This document shows positions 9,115 through 18,194 of a DNA stretch of 64,000 nt, piece after piece; positions within the stretch are counted from its first letter, which is position 1, and each line of letters begins with the position of its first letter. A program made the position numbers and the translations under genes. The stretch spans positions 1,116,001-1,180,000 of the forward strand of contig CAVUDO010000002.1 of NCBI GenBank assembly GCA_963740255.1. Direction: 5' to 3'. The notes below the pieces were generated by a model. It had not been told where the DNA came from and searched no databases. It saw only the letters and a list, made by a program, of their open reading frames with translations. This stretch comes from CAVUDO01 sp963740255. Lineage in GTDB: Bacteria > Actinomycetota > Actinomycetes > Mycobacteriales > Cryptosporangiaceae.

Positions 9115-10689
9115 TCAGCCTGGCGGCGGGGGAACGGGCTGGTCGGCCGGCCGAGAACGCACCGGGTGGCCGACCGAGGTAAGGCAGGCACCGTCGGCCA
9201 GGCGCCACTTCCAGCCATGCATCTGGCAGGTCAGCACGCCGTCCTCCACCTTCCCGAACCGGGTCAGGTCGGCCTTGAGGTGCGCGCAGCGCCGCTGCAC
9301 CACCCAACCGTCCAGGACGACGTCCTCGGGGTCGGCGCTCTGCTCGGCGTACCAGCCTTCGGCGTAGTTGAGCCGCTCCTCGCTCAGGCACTTGAAGAAG
9401 GTGTAGACGAACTCGTTGTACGGGCCGACCCGGCTGGCCGTGAAACGGCAGGACAGGAACAGGCTGTTGACCCAGTCGAGCTCCTCGACGGCCACCAGGT
9501 GCTCGCCGAGCGCGCGCGCGGTGGTGAACCGGTACCGGGTCTTCTCCCCGGCGTAGGTGCGGACCTCGCCGGCCGGGAAGTCGAACAGGAGGTCGACGTC
9601 GTCCCGCTCGGCGTCGACGAACGTGAACCGGACCGGACCGTTGATCCCGGCGGCCATCCACTCCGCCTCCTCCATCAGCGGCTCGATCCGTTCCTTCAGC
9701 GCGGCGAGCAGGTCGATCTCCGGATGCGCCCAGGTGGCCTTCTCCGCCTCCAGCGCCGGGAGCTTGCGGGCCTGGTACGCCCGCAGGTACGCATCCTTCT
9801 CGGTGAAAACGCGCTCCACCTCGGCGTCGGGCATCGGATGGGTGACCGGACACCCCGCGGCGGCGAGGTCGGCGACCGAACCCGGCAGCAGCAGCCGGCC
9901 GTTGTCGTACCCCTTCTCGGCCAGGTGGTCGAGGAACACCTTCTGGTCCGGAAAGATGTTCCCCGGGTCGCCGAAGACGTCGTTGAGGTGCCAGAGGTCC
10001 GGGTCGAGGAAGCACGGCGGGCCGGCGATCGGCAGCACCCAGGTCGCCTTCGCGTCGTCGACGTAGCGGATCGTCCGGTCGAACTGGCGGGCCCGCTTCT
10101 GCTCCCCGAACACCTGCTTGGCCTGCTCGGGGAGGTCGTAGACCATCGGGTACCAGATCGCGCCGGAGTACTGCAGCAGGTGGGCGTCGAGGTGGCCCAG
10201 GTCGGTGAAGGCCGACAGTTCGGTGGGGCGGGCGTCGTTCTGGTTGAGCAGCCGGGTCGCCCCGTCGTGCAGCCAGAGCGAGGAGTCGCCGATCGGGCCG
10301 TCGGTGGGCGAGACGAGCGCCTGGACCATCACCTCGAGCCCGTCCAGGTCGTGCACCTGCCCGTTCACCGTCCGGAAGATCGTCCGGAACCCGAGGTCGC
10401 GCAACGCGTCGTGCAGTTCGTCGGTCGGGTACTCGGGCAGCAGGACGGTGGCCCCGCGGGACACCCGCCGCAGCGTCGCCGGGTCGAAGTGGTCGCGGTG
10501 CAGGTGCGACACGTAGAGGTAGTCGACCTGGCCGATCCGGTCCCAGTCCAGCTCGGAGTTGTCCGGGAAGGGGAACCACGACCCGAAGTAGGCGGGGTTC
10601 ACCCACGGGTCGCAGAGCACGCTGCCGTGCCGCGTCTGGATCAACAGGCTCGCATGGCCCAGGCCCGTGACTCGCACCGCTTCCTCCAC
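9115..10689 (-). CDS. Metallo-beta-lactamase-fold hydrolase fused to a C-terminal Rieske [2Fe-2S] domain
   Basis: 524-residue protein with an unusual domain pair. Residues 1-300 are an MBL fold of the UlaG/CMAH-like branch, with the SHLHRDHFD metal motif (HxHxDH) and a preceding DPWVNP. Residues about 430-505 are a Rieske cluster: CAH, then a spacer, then CQMHGWKW, giving the Cys/His ligand pairs for a [2Fe-2S] centre. The family best known for combining these two folds is CMP-N-acetylneuraminate hydroxylase, where the Rieske domain is N-terminal. Here it is C-terminal. The substrate is unknown and a redox partner is not encoded nearby. Confidence 0.8.
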   Translation of the reverse strand: MEEAVRVTGLGHASLLIQTRHGSVLCDPWVNPAYFGSWFPFPDNSELDWDRIGQVDYLYVSHLHRDHFDPATLRRVSRGATVLLPEYPTDELHDALRDLGFRTIFRTVNGQVHDLDGLEVMVQALVSPTDGPIGDSSLWLHDGATRLLNQNDARPTELSAFTDLGHLDAHLLQYSGAIWYPMVYDLPEQAKQVFGEQKRARQFDRTIRYVDDAKATWVLPIAGPPCFLDPDLWHLNDVFGDPGNIFPDQKVFLDHLAEKGYDNGRLLLPGSVADLAAAGCPVTHPMPDAEVERVFTEKDAYLRAYQARKLPALEAEKATWAHPEIDLLAALKERIEPLMEEAEWMAAGINGPVRFTFVDAERDDVDLLFDFPAGEVRTYAGEKTRYRFTTARALGEHLVAVEELDWVNSLFLSCRFTASRVGPYNEFVYTFFKCLSEERLNYAEGWYAEQSADPEDVVLDGWVVQRRCAHLKADLTRFGKVEDGVLTCQMHGWKWRLADGACLTSVGHPVRSRPADQPVPPPPG

Positions 10690-11120
10690 CGTCCTGTCGC
10701 CGCCGCGGCGGCGCGCCGCGGCCCACTGCCGACGCTCTGCGCGTCGGGCCGGGCACCGGTACTTGGTCCGACGATCACCGTAGCCGCTCGCGCGCGCGCA
10801 TCCCGAACGTCACCTCTCACCACGAATCGACCCTCATGGCGACATCGAGACCAGCTGATGGCAGGGATATCGAAACCACGCTCTTTGCGATTCTCTGGAC
10901 GACGCGACGTTTCGACTGCGATACTTCCGCCACCTCGCCCGGCGTGGCCGAACGGGGCAGACAACACCCCGCAGTCCGTGCCCCGCCTCCTCCATGTCGG
11001 GCTGGTCCTCAAGGTCGGCGAAGGTCGGCCGAACGCCGTTAATTCGGTGGCCGCTGGCACCTATCAGCGGGAAAGCCAGGCGGTCTAGGCTCCCTGGTGG
11101 CGACAGCAGTGGGAGGCTGT
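10690..11120. promoter_or_regulatory. 431-bp divergent intergenic region upstream of amt1 operon
   Basis: No convincing gene is present. It separates the leftward MBL-Rieske gene from the rightward ammonium transporter, so it should hold promoters for both. At 10909-10924 the pattern GTTTC-n6-GATAC is one mismatch from a reverse-orientation GlnR half-box (GTTTC-n6-GTnAC). A single imperfect half-box is weak evidence. The region also has noticeably more A+T than its surroundings around 10,850-10,930. Confidence 0.35.
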
Positions 11121-12488
11121 GTGGAACCGAGCGGCATCAGCATCGACTCCGGAGCGACGGCGTGGGTGCTGGCGAGTAGTGCACTGGTCCTGCTGATGAC
11201 GCCGGGCCTGGCCTTCTTCTACGGCGGCCTGGTCCGGGCGAAGAACGTGCTCGGCATGGTCATGCAGAACTTCGCGGCGATGGCCATGGTCGGGCTGGTC
11301 TGGGTCCTGGTCGGGTTCTCCCTGGCGTACAGCGACGGCGTCGGCCTGGTCGGCGACTTCCGGTACGTCGGCCTGGACGGGCTGGACGGCCCGATCCCGG
11401 GGTACACCGGCGCGTCGGCCCAGGTGATCCCGCCGATTGTGTTCGTCGGGTTCCAGATGATGTTCGCGGTGATCACCGTGGCCCTGATCACCGGCGCCAC
11501 GGCCGACCGCTGGCGGTTCGGCTCCTACCTCACCTTCGTGGCCCTCTGGACCGTGCTGGTCTACTCGCCGATCGCCCACTGGGTGTTCTCCCCCACCGGC
11601 TGGGCCGCGCGCCTCGGCGCGCTGGACTTCGCCGGCGGCACGGTCGTCCACGTCAACGCCGGTGCCGCCGCCCTGGCGATGGCGCTCGTCCTGGGCCGGC
11701 GGCGGGGGTGGCCCGACGAGGCGATGCCCGCGCACAACCTGCCCATGACGATGCTGGGCGCGGGCCTGCTGTGGTTCGGCTGGATCGGGTTCAACGCCGG
11801 TTCGGCGCTGCAGGCCAACACCATCGCCGGCTACGCCATGATCAACACCCACACCGCCGCCGCCGCGGCGCTGCTCGCCTGGATCGCCGTCGAACGGATC
11901 CGGTACGGAAAGGGCACCTCCCTGGGCGCCGCCTCCGGTGTCGTCGCCGGCCTGGTCGCCATCACCCCGGCAGCCGGCTACGTGACACCGCTCAGCGCGG
12001 CGATGATCGGGGCCACCGCCGGCGCGGTCTGCGCCCTGGCGGTGACCATCAAGGTGTGGCTCCGGCTCGACGACGCGCTCGACGTCGTGGCCGTCCACCT
12101 CGGAGCCGGTGTCATCGGGTCGATCGCCGTGGGCCTGTTCGCCAGCGCCGCGGTCAACCCGGCCGCGCGCGACGGCCTCTTCTACGGCGGCGGCTACTCC
12201 CTGCTCGGCGATCAGGCCCTCGCCACCGGCGCCGTGTTCGCGTACTCGTTCTGCGTCAGCGGACTCATCGGCGCATTCCTCGGCCGCCTGCTCGGCAACC
12301 GGGTCGGGGCCCGCGGCGAAGACCTCGGCCTCGACCTCACGCTGCACGGCGAGTCGGCGTACGAAGGCGGCGCGCTTCCCCTGCCCACTCCGCACCCGGT
12401 CGTTCCACCGGCCGCACCCGCGCCCGCCGCACCGGCGCGCACGGCGGCCTGGTCCGGAGGGTCCGGCATGCCACAGGACGGCCGATGA
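11121..12488 (+). CDS. amt: Ammonium transporter (Amt/MEP/Rh family), conservon-linked copy
   Basis: 455-residue integral membrane ammonium channel with about 11 helices. Family signatures are the early LMTPGLAFFYGGLVRAKNVL, the twin pore histidines in DFAGGTVVHVNAG and MINTHTAAAAALL, and FGWIGFNAGSAL. A proline/alanine-rich tail of about 45 residues follows the last helix. GTG at 11121 is chosen because GGGAGG lies 7 bases upstream; GTG at 11097 is an alternative. Its stop overlaps the next start (ATGA), so it is translationally coupled to the sensor and conservon genes rather than to glnK, which is the usual partner. This suggests a role in ammonium sensing, but that is inference. Confidence 0.92.
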   Translation: MEPSGISIDSGATAWVLASSALVLLMTPGLAFFYGGLVRAKNVLGMVMQNFAAMAMVGLVWVLVGFSLAYSDGVGLVGDFRYVGLDGLDGPIPGYTGASAQVIPPIVFVGFQMMFAVITVALITGATADRWRFGSYLTFVALWTVLVYSPIAHWVFSPTGWAARLGALDFAGGTVVHVNAGAAALAMALVLGRRRGWPDEAMPAHNLPMTMLGAGLLWFGWIGFNAGSALQANTIAGYAMINTHTAAAAALLAWIAVERIRYGKGTSLGAASGVVAGLVAITPAAGYVTPLSAAMIGATAGAVCALAVTIKVWLRLDDALDVVAVHLGAGVIGSIAVGLFASAAVNPAARDGLFYGGGYSLLGDQALATGAVFAYSFCVSGLIGAFLGRLLGNRVGARGEDLGLDLTLHGESAYEGGALPLPTPHPVVPPAAPAPAAPARTAAWSGGSGMPQDGR

Positions 12489-13807
12489 GCACCCAGACCG
12501 CCCCACCACGCGACCGCCGAATGACCGACGACCCCGAGGCCGCGGACGCGCCGCCTCGTCCGGAACGCCGGCCCGCCGGCCGTCTCCGCCGCACCGCCGG
12601 CGCCCTGCTGGCCACCCTGGCCCTGTCCGTTCCGCTGGCCTTCGCGGTCTTCTTCAGCTGGCAGGACGCCGCCGCCGACGCCGACGTGGCGCGCAACGAA
12701 CAGTCCGGCGTCGCCTACCTGAGGCCGTTGTCCCAGCTCATCGGCGTGCTCGTCGACACCCAGTCCGCAGCGGTGCGGGGCACCCGGCCCAACGCGGGCG
12801 CGATCACCGCCGCAGTCGCCAAGGTCAACACGGCCGACGAGCAGTTCGGCAACAAGCTGGACGCACACCGCCGGTGGCAGGTGCTCCGCGACCGGATCGG
12901 TCAGATCCAGCGCGACACCAGCACCGGCACGGCCGCGTACGAGCGGCACGGCGAGGTGATCGACCTCGCGATCGACCTGGCCGCCCGGGTCGGCGACGGT
13001 TCGGCGCTGATCCTGGACCCGGAGTTGGACTCCTACTACCTGATGGACACCGCTCTGCTGCGGCTGCCGGTGGTGATGGTCCAGGCGGCCCGGTATGCCG
13101 ACCTGCTGGCACTGGCGCCCGCACCGGAGGAGAACCCGGCCAACCAGGCACGGCCCGGCCAGACGGCGCCGCCGGCCGCACCCACGACGGAGCAGATCGA
13201 GCAGACCGTCACCGCCGCGGCCGCGCGCGACCTTGCCGCCGCCTCCGCCGCCACCGTCGACACCAACCTCCGGAAGAGCATCGACGCCACCCAGAGCGAG
13301 GCGCTCGGGGGCAGCGTGGTCCAGCCGCTGGACGCCTTCAAGACCGCGGCCGCCGAGCTCTCCCGGGGCGCGGCCGCCAACCTCGAAACACCGGCCCGCA
13401 CCGTGACCTCGGCCGCCGGTGCGCTGCGCGCGGCGTCGCTGCGGCTGTCCTCGGCGGTACTGGACACCCTCAACGGGCTGCTGGCCGACCGGGAACGCGG
13501 GTTCGAGACCCACCAGATCACGGTGGGCGTGACGCTCGGCCTCGGAGCCGTGGCCGCGTTCGTGGCGTTGTGGCTGCTGCTGCCGAGCCGGAGCGTGACC
13601 GAACCGGTCGAGCAGGTCGAGCAGCCAACGGAGACCCGCGAGATCCGCCGGACCGCCGCCGGGGTGGCACAACCGGCGGCTGCGGACGCGATGGAAGAGA
13701 TCAGGGCTTTGCTCGGTGCGCGTGAGCTGCTCCGAGCGGGCGAACTGGTGAGAGTCGGCCGCGCGGTGCGGCCCGGGCGACGGGAGCCCGGCGGTGATTC
13801 TCAGTAG
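12485..13807 (+). CDS. Membrane sensor-like protein with large extracytoplasmic domain
   Basis: 440-residue protein. After a proline/arginine-rich cytosolic N-terminus there is one transmembrane helix (about 40-62), an extracytoplasmic alpha-helical domain of about 290 residues, a second helix (about 345-368), and a short cytosolic tail. The motif DPELDSYYLMDTALLRLP is also seen in the sensor domains of actinobacterial histidine kinases and GGDEF proteins, but no kinase or HAMP output follows. It overlaps amt by four bases and the next sensor gene by 14 bases. It probably works as an accessory ligand-binding subunit for the conservon sensor. No family name is firm. Confidence 0.7.
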   Translation: MSTQTAPPRDRRMTDDPEAADAPPRPERRPAGRLRRTAGALLATLALSVPLAFAVFFSWQDAAADADVARNEQSGVAYLRPLSQLIGVLVDTQSAAVRGTRPNAGAITAAVAKVNTADEQFGNKLDAHRRWQVLRDRIGQIQRDTSTGTAAYERHGEVIDLAIDLAARVGDGSALILDPELDSYYLMDTALLRLPVVMVQAARYADLLALAPAPEENPANQARPGQTAPPAAPTTEQIEQTVTAAAARDLAAASAATVDTNLRKSIDATQSEALGGSVVQPLDAFKTAAAELSRGAAANLETPARTVTSAAGALRAASLRLSSAVLDTLNGLLADRERGFETHQITVGVTLGLGAVAAFVALWLLLPSRSVTEPVEQVEQPTETREIRRTAAGVAQPAAADAMEEIRALLGARELLRAGELVRVGRAVRPGRREPGGDSQ

Positions 13808-16622
13808 GCTGCTGGTCCGCGAGCGACTTGCCCTGCTGGTCGCTCTGCCGCTGGCCGCGTTGCTCATCATGACCACGCCGTTCGTGGCCGACCAGGTGAC
13901 GCAGGCGCGGGTGGCGACCGAGACGGCTGCGCAGGTGCAGGCGTCCCGGGCGGCGAGCCGGCTCGCGCAGGAACTCCAACGCGAGCGGCTGCTCAGCATC
14001 GCGTTCCTCACCGGCTCGGGCGAGCGCAGCGCGCTCGCGGTCCAGGCCGGCGTGGTCGCCGACCGGCTGGAGGTCGCCCGGTCCGCCGCCGACGCGGCCG
14101 GCCAGCGCGAACTCCTGGCTGCCCTGGGCGTCGACGAGCTGAACCGGACCCGCGACTCGATCGCCCAGCGCACCCTGACCGCGACCGCGGCGTTCGACGT
14201 CTACAGCGCGCTGATCGACCGGATCGTCACGGCCGCCGAGCGGGCACCGTCAGACCAGGCTCCCGCCGACGCCGCCGTCGACGCGTTCGCGTCCCTGGTC
14301 CGCACCGACGAGGCGACCAGCCGGGCCGGTGCGGCACTGCTGCTGGCCGCCAGCGGCGACGCACAGGCCCGCACGGCTCTGACCGAGGCCACGGTCGAGG
14401 AGAAGTCGCGGGCCGAGGCGTTCCGCCGGCGTGCCACCGCCGAGCAGGTCGCACTCTTCGACCAGGCCCGCAACGGTTCGGTGGAGAAGCGAATCGCCGG
14501 CTTGGTCGAGCGGGTCCGGACGGGACGTCCGGTGGCCACCGTCGGCGGCGGCGGAGCGACCTCGATCGACGACGTGGTGCGCGCGGTCGACTCCCGGACC
14601 GGCCTGCGTCTGTTGGTCGAGGACCGGATCGCCCGCCAGGTCGCCGACGCCGCCAGCGCCCGGGCCAACGGCGCCCGCAACGCCGCGGTGGCGGCGATCG
14701 CCCTGGTCGGCGGCGTGCTGGCCATCGTCGTCCTGCTCGGCGTCTCGGTGAGCCGGTCGATCGCCCGCCCGCTGCGCCGGCTGACCACCGCCGCCGGCGC
14801 CGTGGCCGACTTCGCCCAGACCGAGCTGGTCCGGGTGACCGACGAGGAGGGCGACCAGGAGCCCGGTCGGCTGGCCGTGATCGACGTGACGTCCCAGGAC
14901 GAGGTCGGCGACCTGGCCGCGGCGTTCAACCGCGTCCAGGCCACGGCCACCCTGCTGGTGGAGTGGCAGATCGAGACCCGGCGCAACGTCTCGGACATGT
15001 TCGCCAACGTCGCCCGGCGCACCCAGAACCTGGTGTCGCGCCAGCTGGCCCTGATCGACGACCTGGAGCGGGAGGAACGCGACGCCGATCTGCTCGCCAA
15101 GCTCTACCGCCTCGACCACGTCTGCACCCGCCTGCGTCGTTCGGCCAACAGCCTCTTCGTGGTCTCCGGGGCACGGGAGGAGAGTTCGGGCAGCATGCCG
15201 CTGCCGCTCCCCGACGTGCTCCGCACAGCACTGAGCGAGATCGAGGACTACGACCGCCTGCGACTGGGCGCGGTGCCGCTCGCCACGGTGACGGCCGCGG
15301 CCGCCAGCGACCTGGTGCTGCTCTTCGCCGAGCTGATGGAGAACGCGGTGTCGTTCTCCCCGCCGACCTCTCCGGTGGAGGTGTGGGTCAACGACGTCCA
15401 GGACGGCATCGAGGTCAGGATCGTCGACCACGGCATCGGCCTGTCCGAGGCACGGCTCGCCGAGGAGAACATGCGCCTGTCCGCCGGCCAGCGCATCGAC
15501 GTGGCACCGACCCGGATGCTGGGTCTGTTCGTGGTCGGCCGGCTGGCCCGACGGCACGGGCTCGCCGTTCGGCTGGAGCCGACCGAAGGACGCGGCGTGA
15601 CCGCGCGCATCCTGTTGACGGCCACGGTGCTCTCGCCGTCGGGACGCAGCCACGAACCGCCGCCGCCCCGCGCGTTGCCGGTTTCGCCGGTGCCGATGGC
15701 CGACGCCGACCGCGGTGCGGACGTCGTGCGGATCCCGTCGTCGCGGACCATGGACGAACCCGCGCCCAGGCCGGAGCTTCCGGTTGCATCGATGGCGTTC
15801 CGGCAGACGGCCCCGGCGGGCGACTTCGCGTGGTTCGCGGGCCGCGCGCGGGAGGCCGGTGGCCGCGAGGGTTCGCGGCGCCCGGCCGCGGAGTTCCCCG
15901 GCGACCGGGGCGTCGTGCCGCGGGCGGTGCCGAGACCGGATGTGGCGGGATCCGCGCCCGAGCCGCTCGTCGCGCCGATGCCACGCCCGGTGCAGCCCGT
16001 TCAGCCCCTCCAGTCTGTGCGGCCCCTCCAGCCGGTGCCGCCGATGCAGCCCGCACAGCCCTCGATGTCGGCCCCGCAGGCGCCGGCGGCCGCGGCGGAC
16101 GGCAGGCAGAACGCGGGGCTGGCTCGCCGGGTGCGTGGCGCGCAGCTGCCCGCAGGCACGAACCCCGGCCAGCACCGGCCCGGCGGCCCCGTACAACCCG
16201 GCCCGGTCTCCGCGCCGCCCGGCGAGGCCGGACGCCACCGCGACCCCGAGGCAGAACGGGCGGCGTTCGCGCAGTTCCAGAACCCGAGGGCCCGGACCAC
16301 ATCGTCACCGCCGCCGGCCGGACAGCCTGGTCAGCCACCGCTGCGCACACCGCAGCCACCCGTCCGTCCAGCACCGCCCGCCGCCCGATCCGTCGACCCG
16401 GGCGCCGACCGCGACCGGTCCGGCCTCCCCCGCCGTGTCCCCGGGAGCCACCTCGCCCAGTCCCTACGGGGCGAGCGGGCGGCCCCACCCGCCAGCCACC
16501 GTGCCGGCCGCCGCCGCGACGCCGAAGCCGAACGCGAGGCGCTGGACGCGTTCACCGCAGGCCTCGAACGCGCGGCCGCCGCCGGACCTGAGACCGATAC
16601 GGAGAGGAACCTGACACGATGA
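13794..16622 (+). CDS. Nitrate/nitrite-sensor-like histidine kinase-type protein (conservon CvnA-like)
   Basis: 942-residue membrane sensor. A helix at about 10-30 is followed by an extracytoplasmic NIT-type domain (QELQRERLLSIAFLTGSG), a second helix (about 300-322), a HAMP region, and a DHp-like segment (NVARRTQNLVSRQLALIDDL). The GHKL ATPase has N box FAELMENAVSFSPP and G box VDHGIGLS. The last 330 residues are a Pro/Ala/Arg-rich disordered tail ending in an Arg/Glu-rich helix. GTG at 13794 is preceded by GGGAG. Conservon sensors are known to signal through the roadblock, DUF742 and GTPase partners encoded next, and this gene overlaps the roadblock gene by ATGA. Confidence 0.85.
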   Translation: MILSRLLVRERLALLVALPLAALLIMTTPFVADQVTQARVATETAAQVQASRAASRLAQELQRERLLSIAFLTGSGERSALAVQAGVVADRLEVARSAADAAGQRELLAALGVDELNRTRDSIAQRTLTATAAFDVYSALIDRIVTAAERAPSDQAPADAAVDAFASLVRTDEATSRAGAALLLAASGDAQARTALTEATVEEKSRAEAFRRRATAEQVALFDQARNGSVEKRIAGLVERVRTGRPVATVGGGGATSIDDVVRAVDSRTGLRLLVEDRIARQVADAASARANGARNAAVAAIALVGGVLAIVVLLGVSVSRSIARPLRRLTTAAGAVADFAQTELVRVTDEEGDQEPGRLAVIDVTSQDEVGDLAAAFNRVQATATLLVEWQIETRRNVSDMFANVARRTQNLVSRQLALIDDLEREERDADLLAKLYRLDHVCTRLRRSANSLFVVSGAREESSGSMPLPLPDVLRTALSEIEDYDRLRLGAVPLATVTAAAASDLVLLFAELMENAVSFSPPTSPVEVWVNDVQDGIEVRIVDHGIGLSEARLAEENMRLSAGQRIDVAPTRMLGLFVVGRLARRHGLAVRLEPTEGRGVTARILLTATVLSPSGRSHEPPPPRALPVSPVPMADADRGADVVRIPSSRTMDEPAPRPELPVASMAFRQTAPAGDFAWFAGRAREAGGREGSRRPAAEFPGDRGVVPRAVPRPDVAGSAPEPLVAPMPRPVQPVQPLQSVRPLQPVPPMQPAQPSMSAPQAPAAAADGRQNAGLARRVRGAQLPAGTNPGQHRPGGPVQPGPVSAPPGEAGRHRDPEAERAAFAQFQNPRARTTSSPPPAGQPGQPPLRTPQPPVRPAPPAARSVDPGADRDRSGLPRRVPGSHLAQSLRGERAAPPASHRAGRRRDAEAEREALDAFTAGLERAAAAGPETDTERNLTR

Positions 16623-17053
16623 CCATCCCGGCACATCCGCTCAGCGCGAACGCGGAGAACTTCAGTTGGCTGCTCAGCCGGTTCAGCGAGCAGACCCCGG
16701 GCGTCCGTGAAGTGATCGCGGTGTCCGCGGACGGCCTGCTGATGAGCATGTCCTCGGGGTTGGACCGCAACCGCGGAGACCAGCTCGCGGCCATCACCAG
16801 CGCGATCGTGAGCCTGGCCAGCGGGGCATCGCGGTGCTACGACCTGGGCGAGACCAACAAGGTGGTCATCGACCTGGAACGTGGCTACCTGATGGTGAGT
16901 TCGATCAGCGCCGGATCCGCGCTGGGCGTCCTCGCCGACCGCAACGCCAACCTCGGCACCATCGCGTACGAGGTGGCGGTCTTCGTGAACCGCGCCAGCC
17001 CGGTACTCAGCCCACAACTGATCGACGAACTCCGACGTTCGCTCGCGTACTGA
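16619..17053 (+). CDS. Roadblock/LC7-domain protein (conservon CvnB-like)
   Basis: 144-residue cytosolic protein of the roadblock/LC7 (MglB-like) family, about the usual size. The fold motifs are FSWLLSRFSEQTPGVREVIA, SADGLLMSMS and the late LGTIAYEV. Such proteins act as regulators or activating partners of small Ras-like GTPases such as the one encoded two genes downstream. The start overlaps the sensor gene stop (ATGA), which indicates translational coupling. Confidence 0.92.
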   Translation: MTIPAHPLSANAENFSWLLSRFSEQTPGVREVIAVSADGLLMSMSSGLDRNRGDQLAAITSAIVSLASGASRCYDLGETNKVVIDLERGYLMVSSISAGSALGVLADRNANLGTIAYEVAVFVNRASPVLSPQLIDELRRSLAY

Positions 17054-17066
17054 CGGGTCGGGGTCC

Positions 17067-17498
17067 TTGCCGAACGACGATCCTCATGAAGCCGGCGAAC
17101 TCGTCCGGCCGTATCTACCCGGCGGGCAGCCGCCGAACAGGGACGAACCCCTACGCACGGCGCAGCCGACCGGGGTCCGGCCCTACCTGGTCACCCACGG
17201 CCGCGCACATCCGCGCGACCACACGTTGGAGGTGGAGTCACAGGTGCTTGCCACGCCCGCCGGGCTCGCCGCCCGCTCTGCCTTCGCCTACGAGCCGCGC
17301 GAGGTTCTCGCGGCCTGCGCCGACCCGCTCTCCGTCGCCGAGCTCGCCGCCCGTCTCCGCCTGCACCTGGGCGTGGCACGCATTCTCGTTGACGACCTCG
17401 CCGCGCTGGGCTATCTGATGGTCATGCGACCCGACCACACCCAGCACGACGATGCCGACCTGATCAGGAGGGTCATCCGTGGTCTTCGAGCCATCTGA
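17067..17498 (+). CDS. DUF742 protein (conservon CvnC-like)
   Basis: 143-residue protein with the two landmarks of DUF742: a first copy of a VRPYL(V/P) motif near the N-terminus and a second at GVRPYLVTHGRA, followed by a winged-helix-like segment (PLSVAELAARLRLHLGVARI, then VDDLAALGYLMV). DUF742 proteins are the third member of conservons and may bridge sensor and GTPase or bind DNA. The TTG at 17067 is the only start that keeps the first VRPYL motif. The 3' end overlaps the GTPase gene by 20 bases. Confidence 0.9.
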   Translation: MPNDDPHEAGELVRPYLPGGQPPNRDEPLRTAQPTGVRPYLVTHGRAHPRDHTLEVESQVLATPAGLAARSAFAYEPREVLAACADPLSVAELAARLRLHLGVARILVDDLAALGYLMVMRPDHTQHDDADLIRRVIRGLRAI

Positions 17499-18132
17499 CG
17501 CGTCGGGGGTGTCCGCGCCGCCCGAATCGCGCATGCCACCGCTGCCGGTCAAGATCGTGATCGCCGGCGGATTCGGTGTCGGCAAGACCACCGCCGTCGC
17601 CTCCATCTCCGACGTGCCGCCGCTCTCGACCGAGGCCGCGATGACCGAGGTCGCGGCAGGCACCGACGACGGGTCGGTTGTGCCCGGCAAGACCACCACC
17701 ACCGTCGCGCTCGACTTCGGCCGGATCCGGATCGACCAGGACCTGATCCTCTACCTGTTCGGCACTCCGGGGCAGGACCGCTTCGGCTTCTTCTGGGACG
17801 ACCTCACCCGCGGGGCGCTCGGCGCCCTGGTCATCGTCGATACCGGCCGACTGGCCGACTGCTACCCGGCGGTGGACTACTTCGAGCAGTCCGGCATCCC
17901 GTTCGTGGTCGCCGTGAACCTCTTCGACGGCCAGACCCCACACGAGCTCGACGACGTCAAGTGGGCGCTGGCCGTCGAGGACCACACGCCGCTGGTCACC
18001 TTCGACGCGCGGGAACGCGCCTCGGTGCGGGACGCGCTGCTCGCCGTGCTCGACCAGGCCCTGCACCGGGCGCTGGATCGGGCGGCGTCCGGCGCACCTG
18101 GTCGCCCGGGTGGGGCCGCCGGCCAGACGTGA
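17479..18132 (+). CDS. Small Ras-like GTPase (conservon CvnD-like, ATP/GTP-binding)
   Basis: 217-residue GTPase. The P-loop is GGFGVGKTT at about residue 30. The switch II equivalent is LFGTPGQDRF, and the guanine-specificity region falls near AVNLFDG. It is about the size of other actinobacterial CvnD proteins. GTG at 17479 lies inside the previous gene, showing tight coupling. The operon amt, sensor, CvnA, CvnB, CvnC, CvnD then ends; the next gene starts 62 bases later with a housekeeping-type methyltransferase. Confidence 0.92.
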   Translation: MVFEPSDASGVSAPPESRMPPLPVKIVIAGGFGVGKTTAVASISDVPPLSTEAAMTEVAAGTDDGSVVPGKTTTTVALDFGRIRIDQDLILYLFGTPGQDRFGFFWDDLTRGALGALVIVDTGRLADCYPAVDYFEQSGIPFVVAVNLFDGQTPHELDDVKWALAVEDHTPLVTFDARERASVRDALLAVLDQALHRALDRAASGAPGRPGGAAGQT

Positions 18133-18194
18133 CGTACCGGCCGGGCGCCGCAGCCCCCGGGCGCACCGGCCGTCGCGGCTAGGCTCGCCCCATC

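Noticed and set aside
10909..10924. GlnR box for the conservon-linked amt
   Set aside because: Only a single half-box with a mismatch; chance occurrence is likely. Kept as a note in the intergenic entry, not as a site.
9166..11088. 640-codon open frame on the + strand
   Set aside because: Antisense of the MBL-Rieske gene, with the low-complexity composition of a shadow frame.
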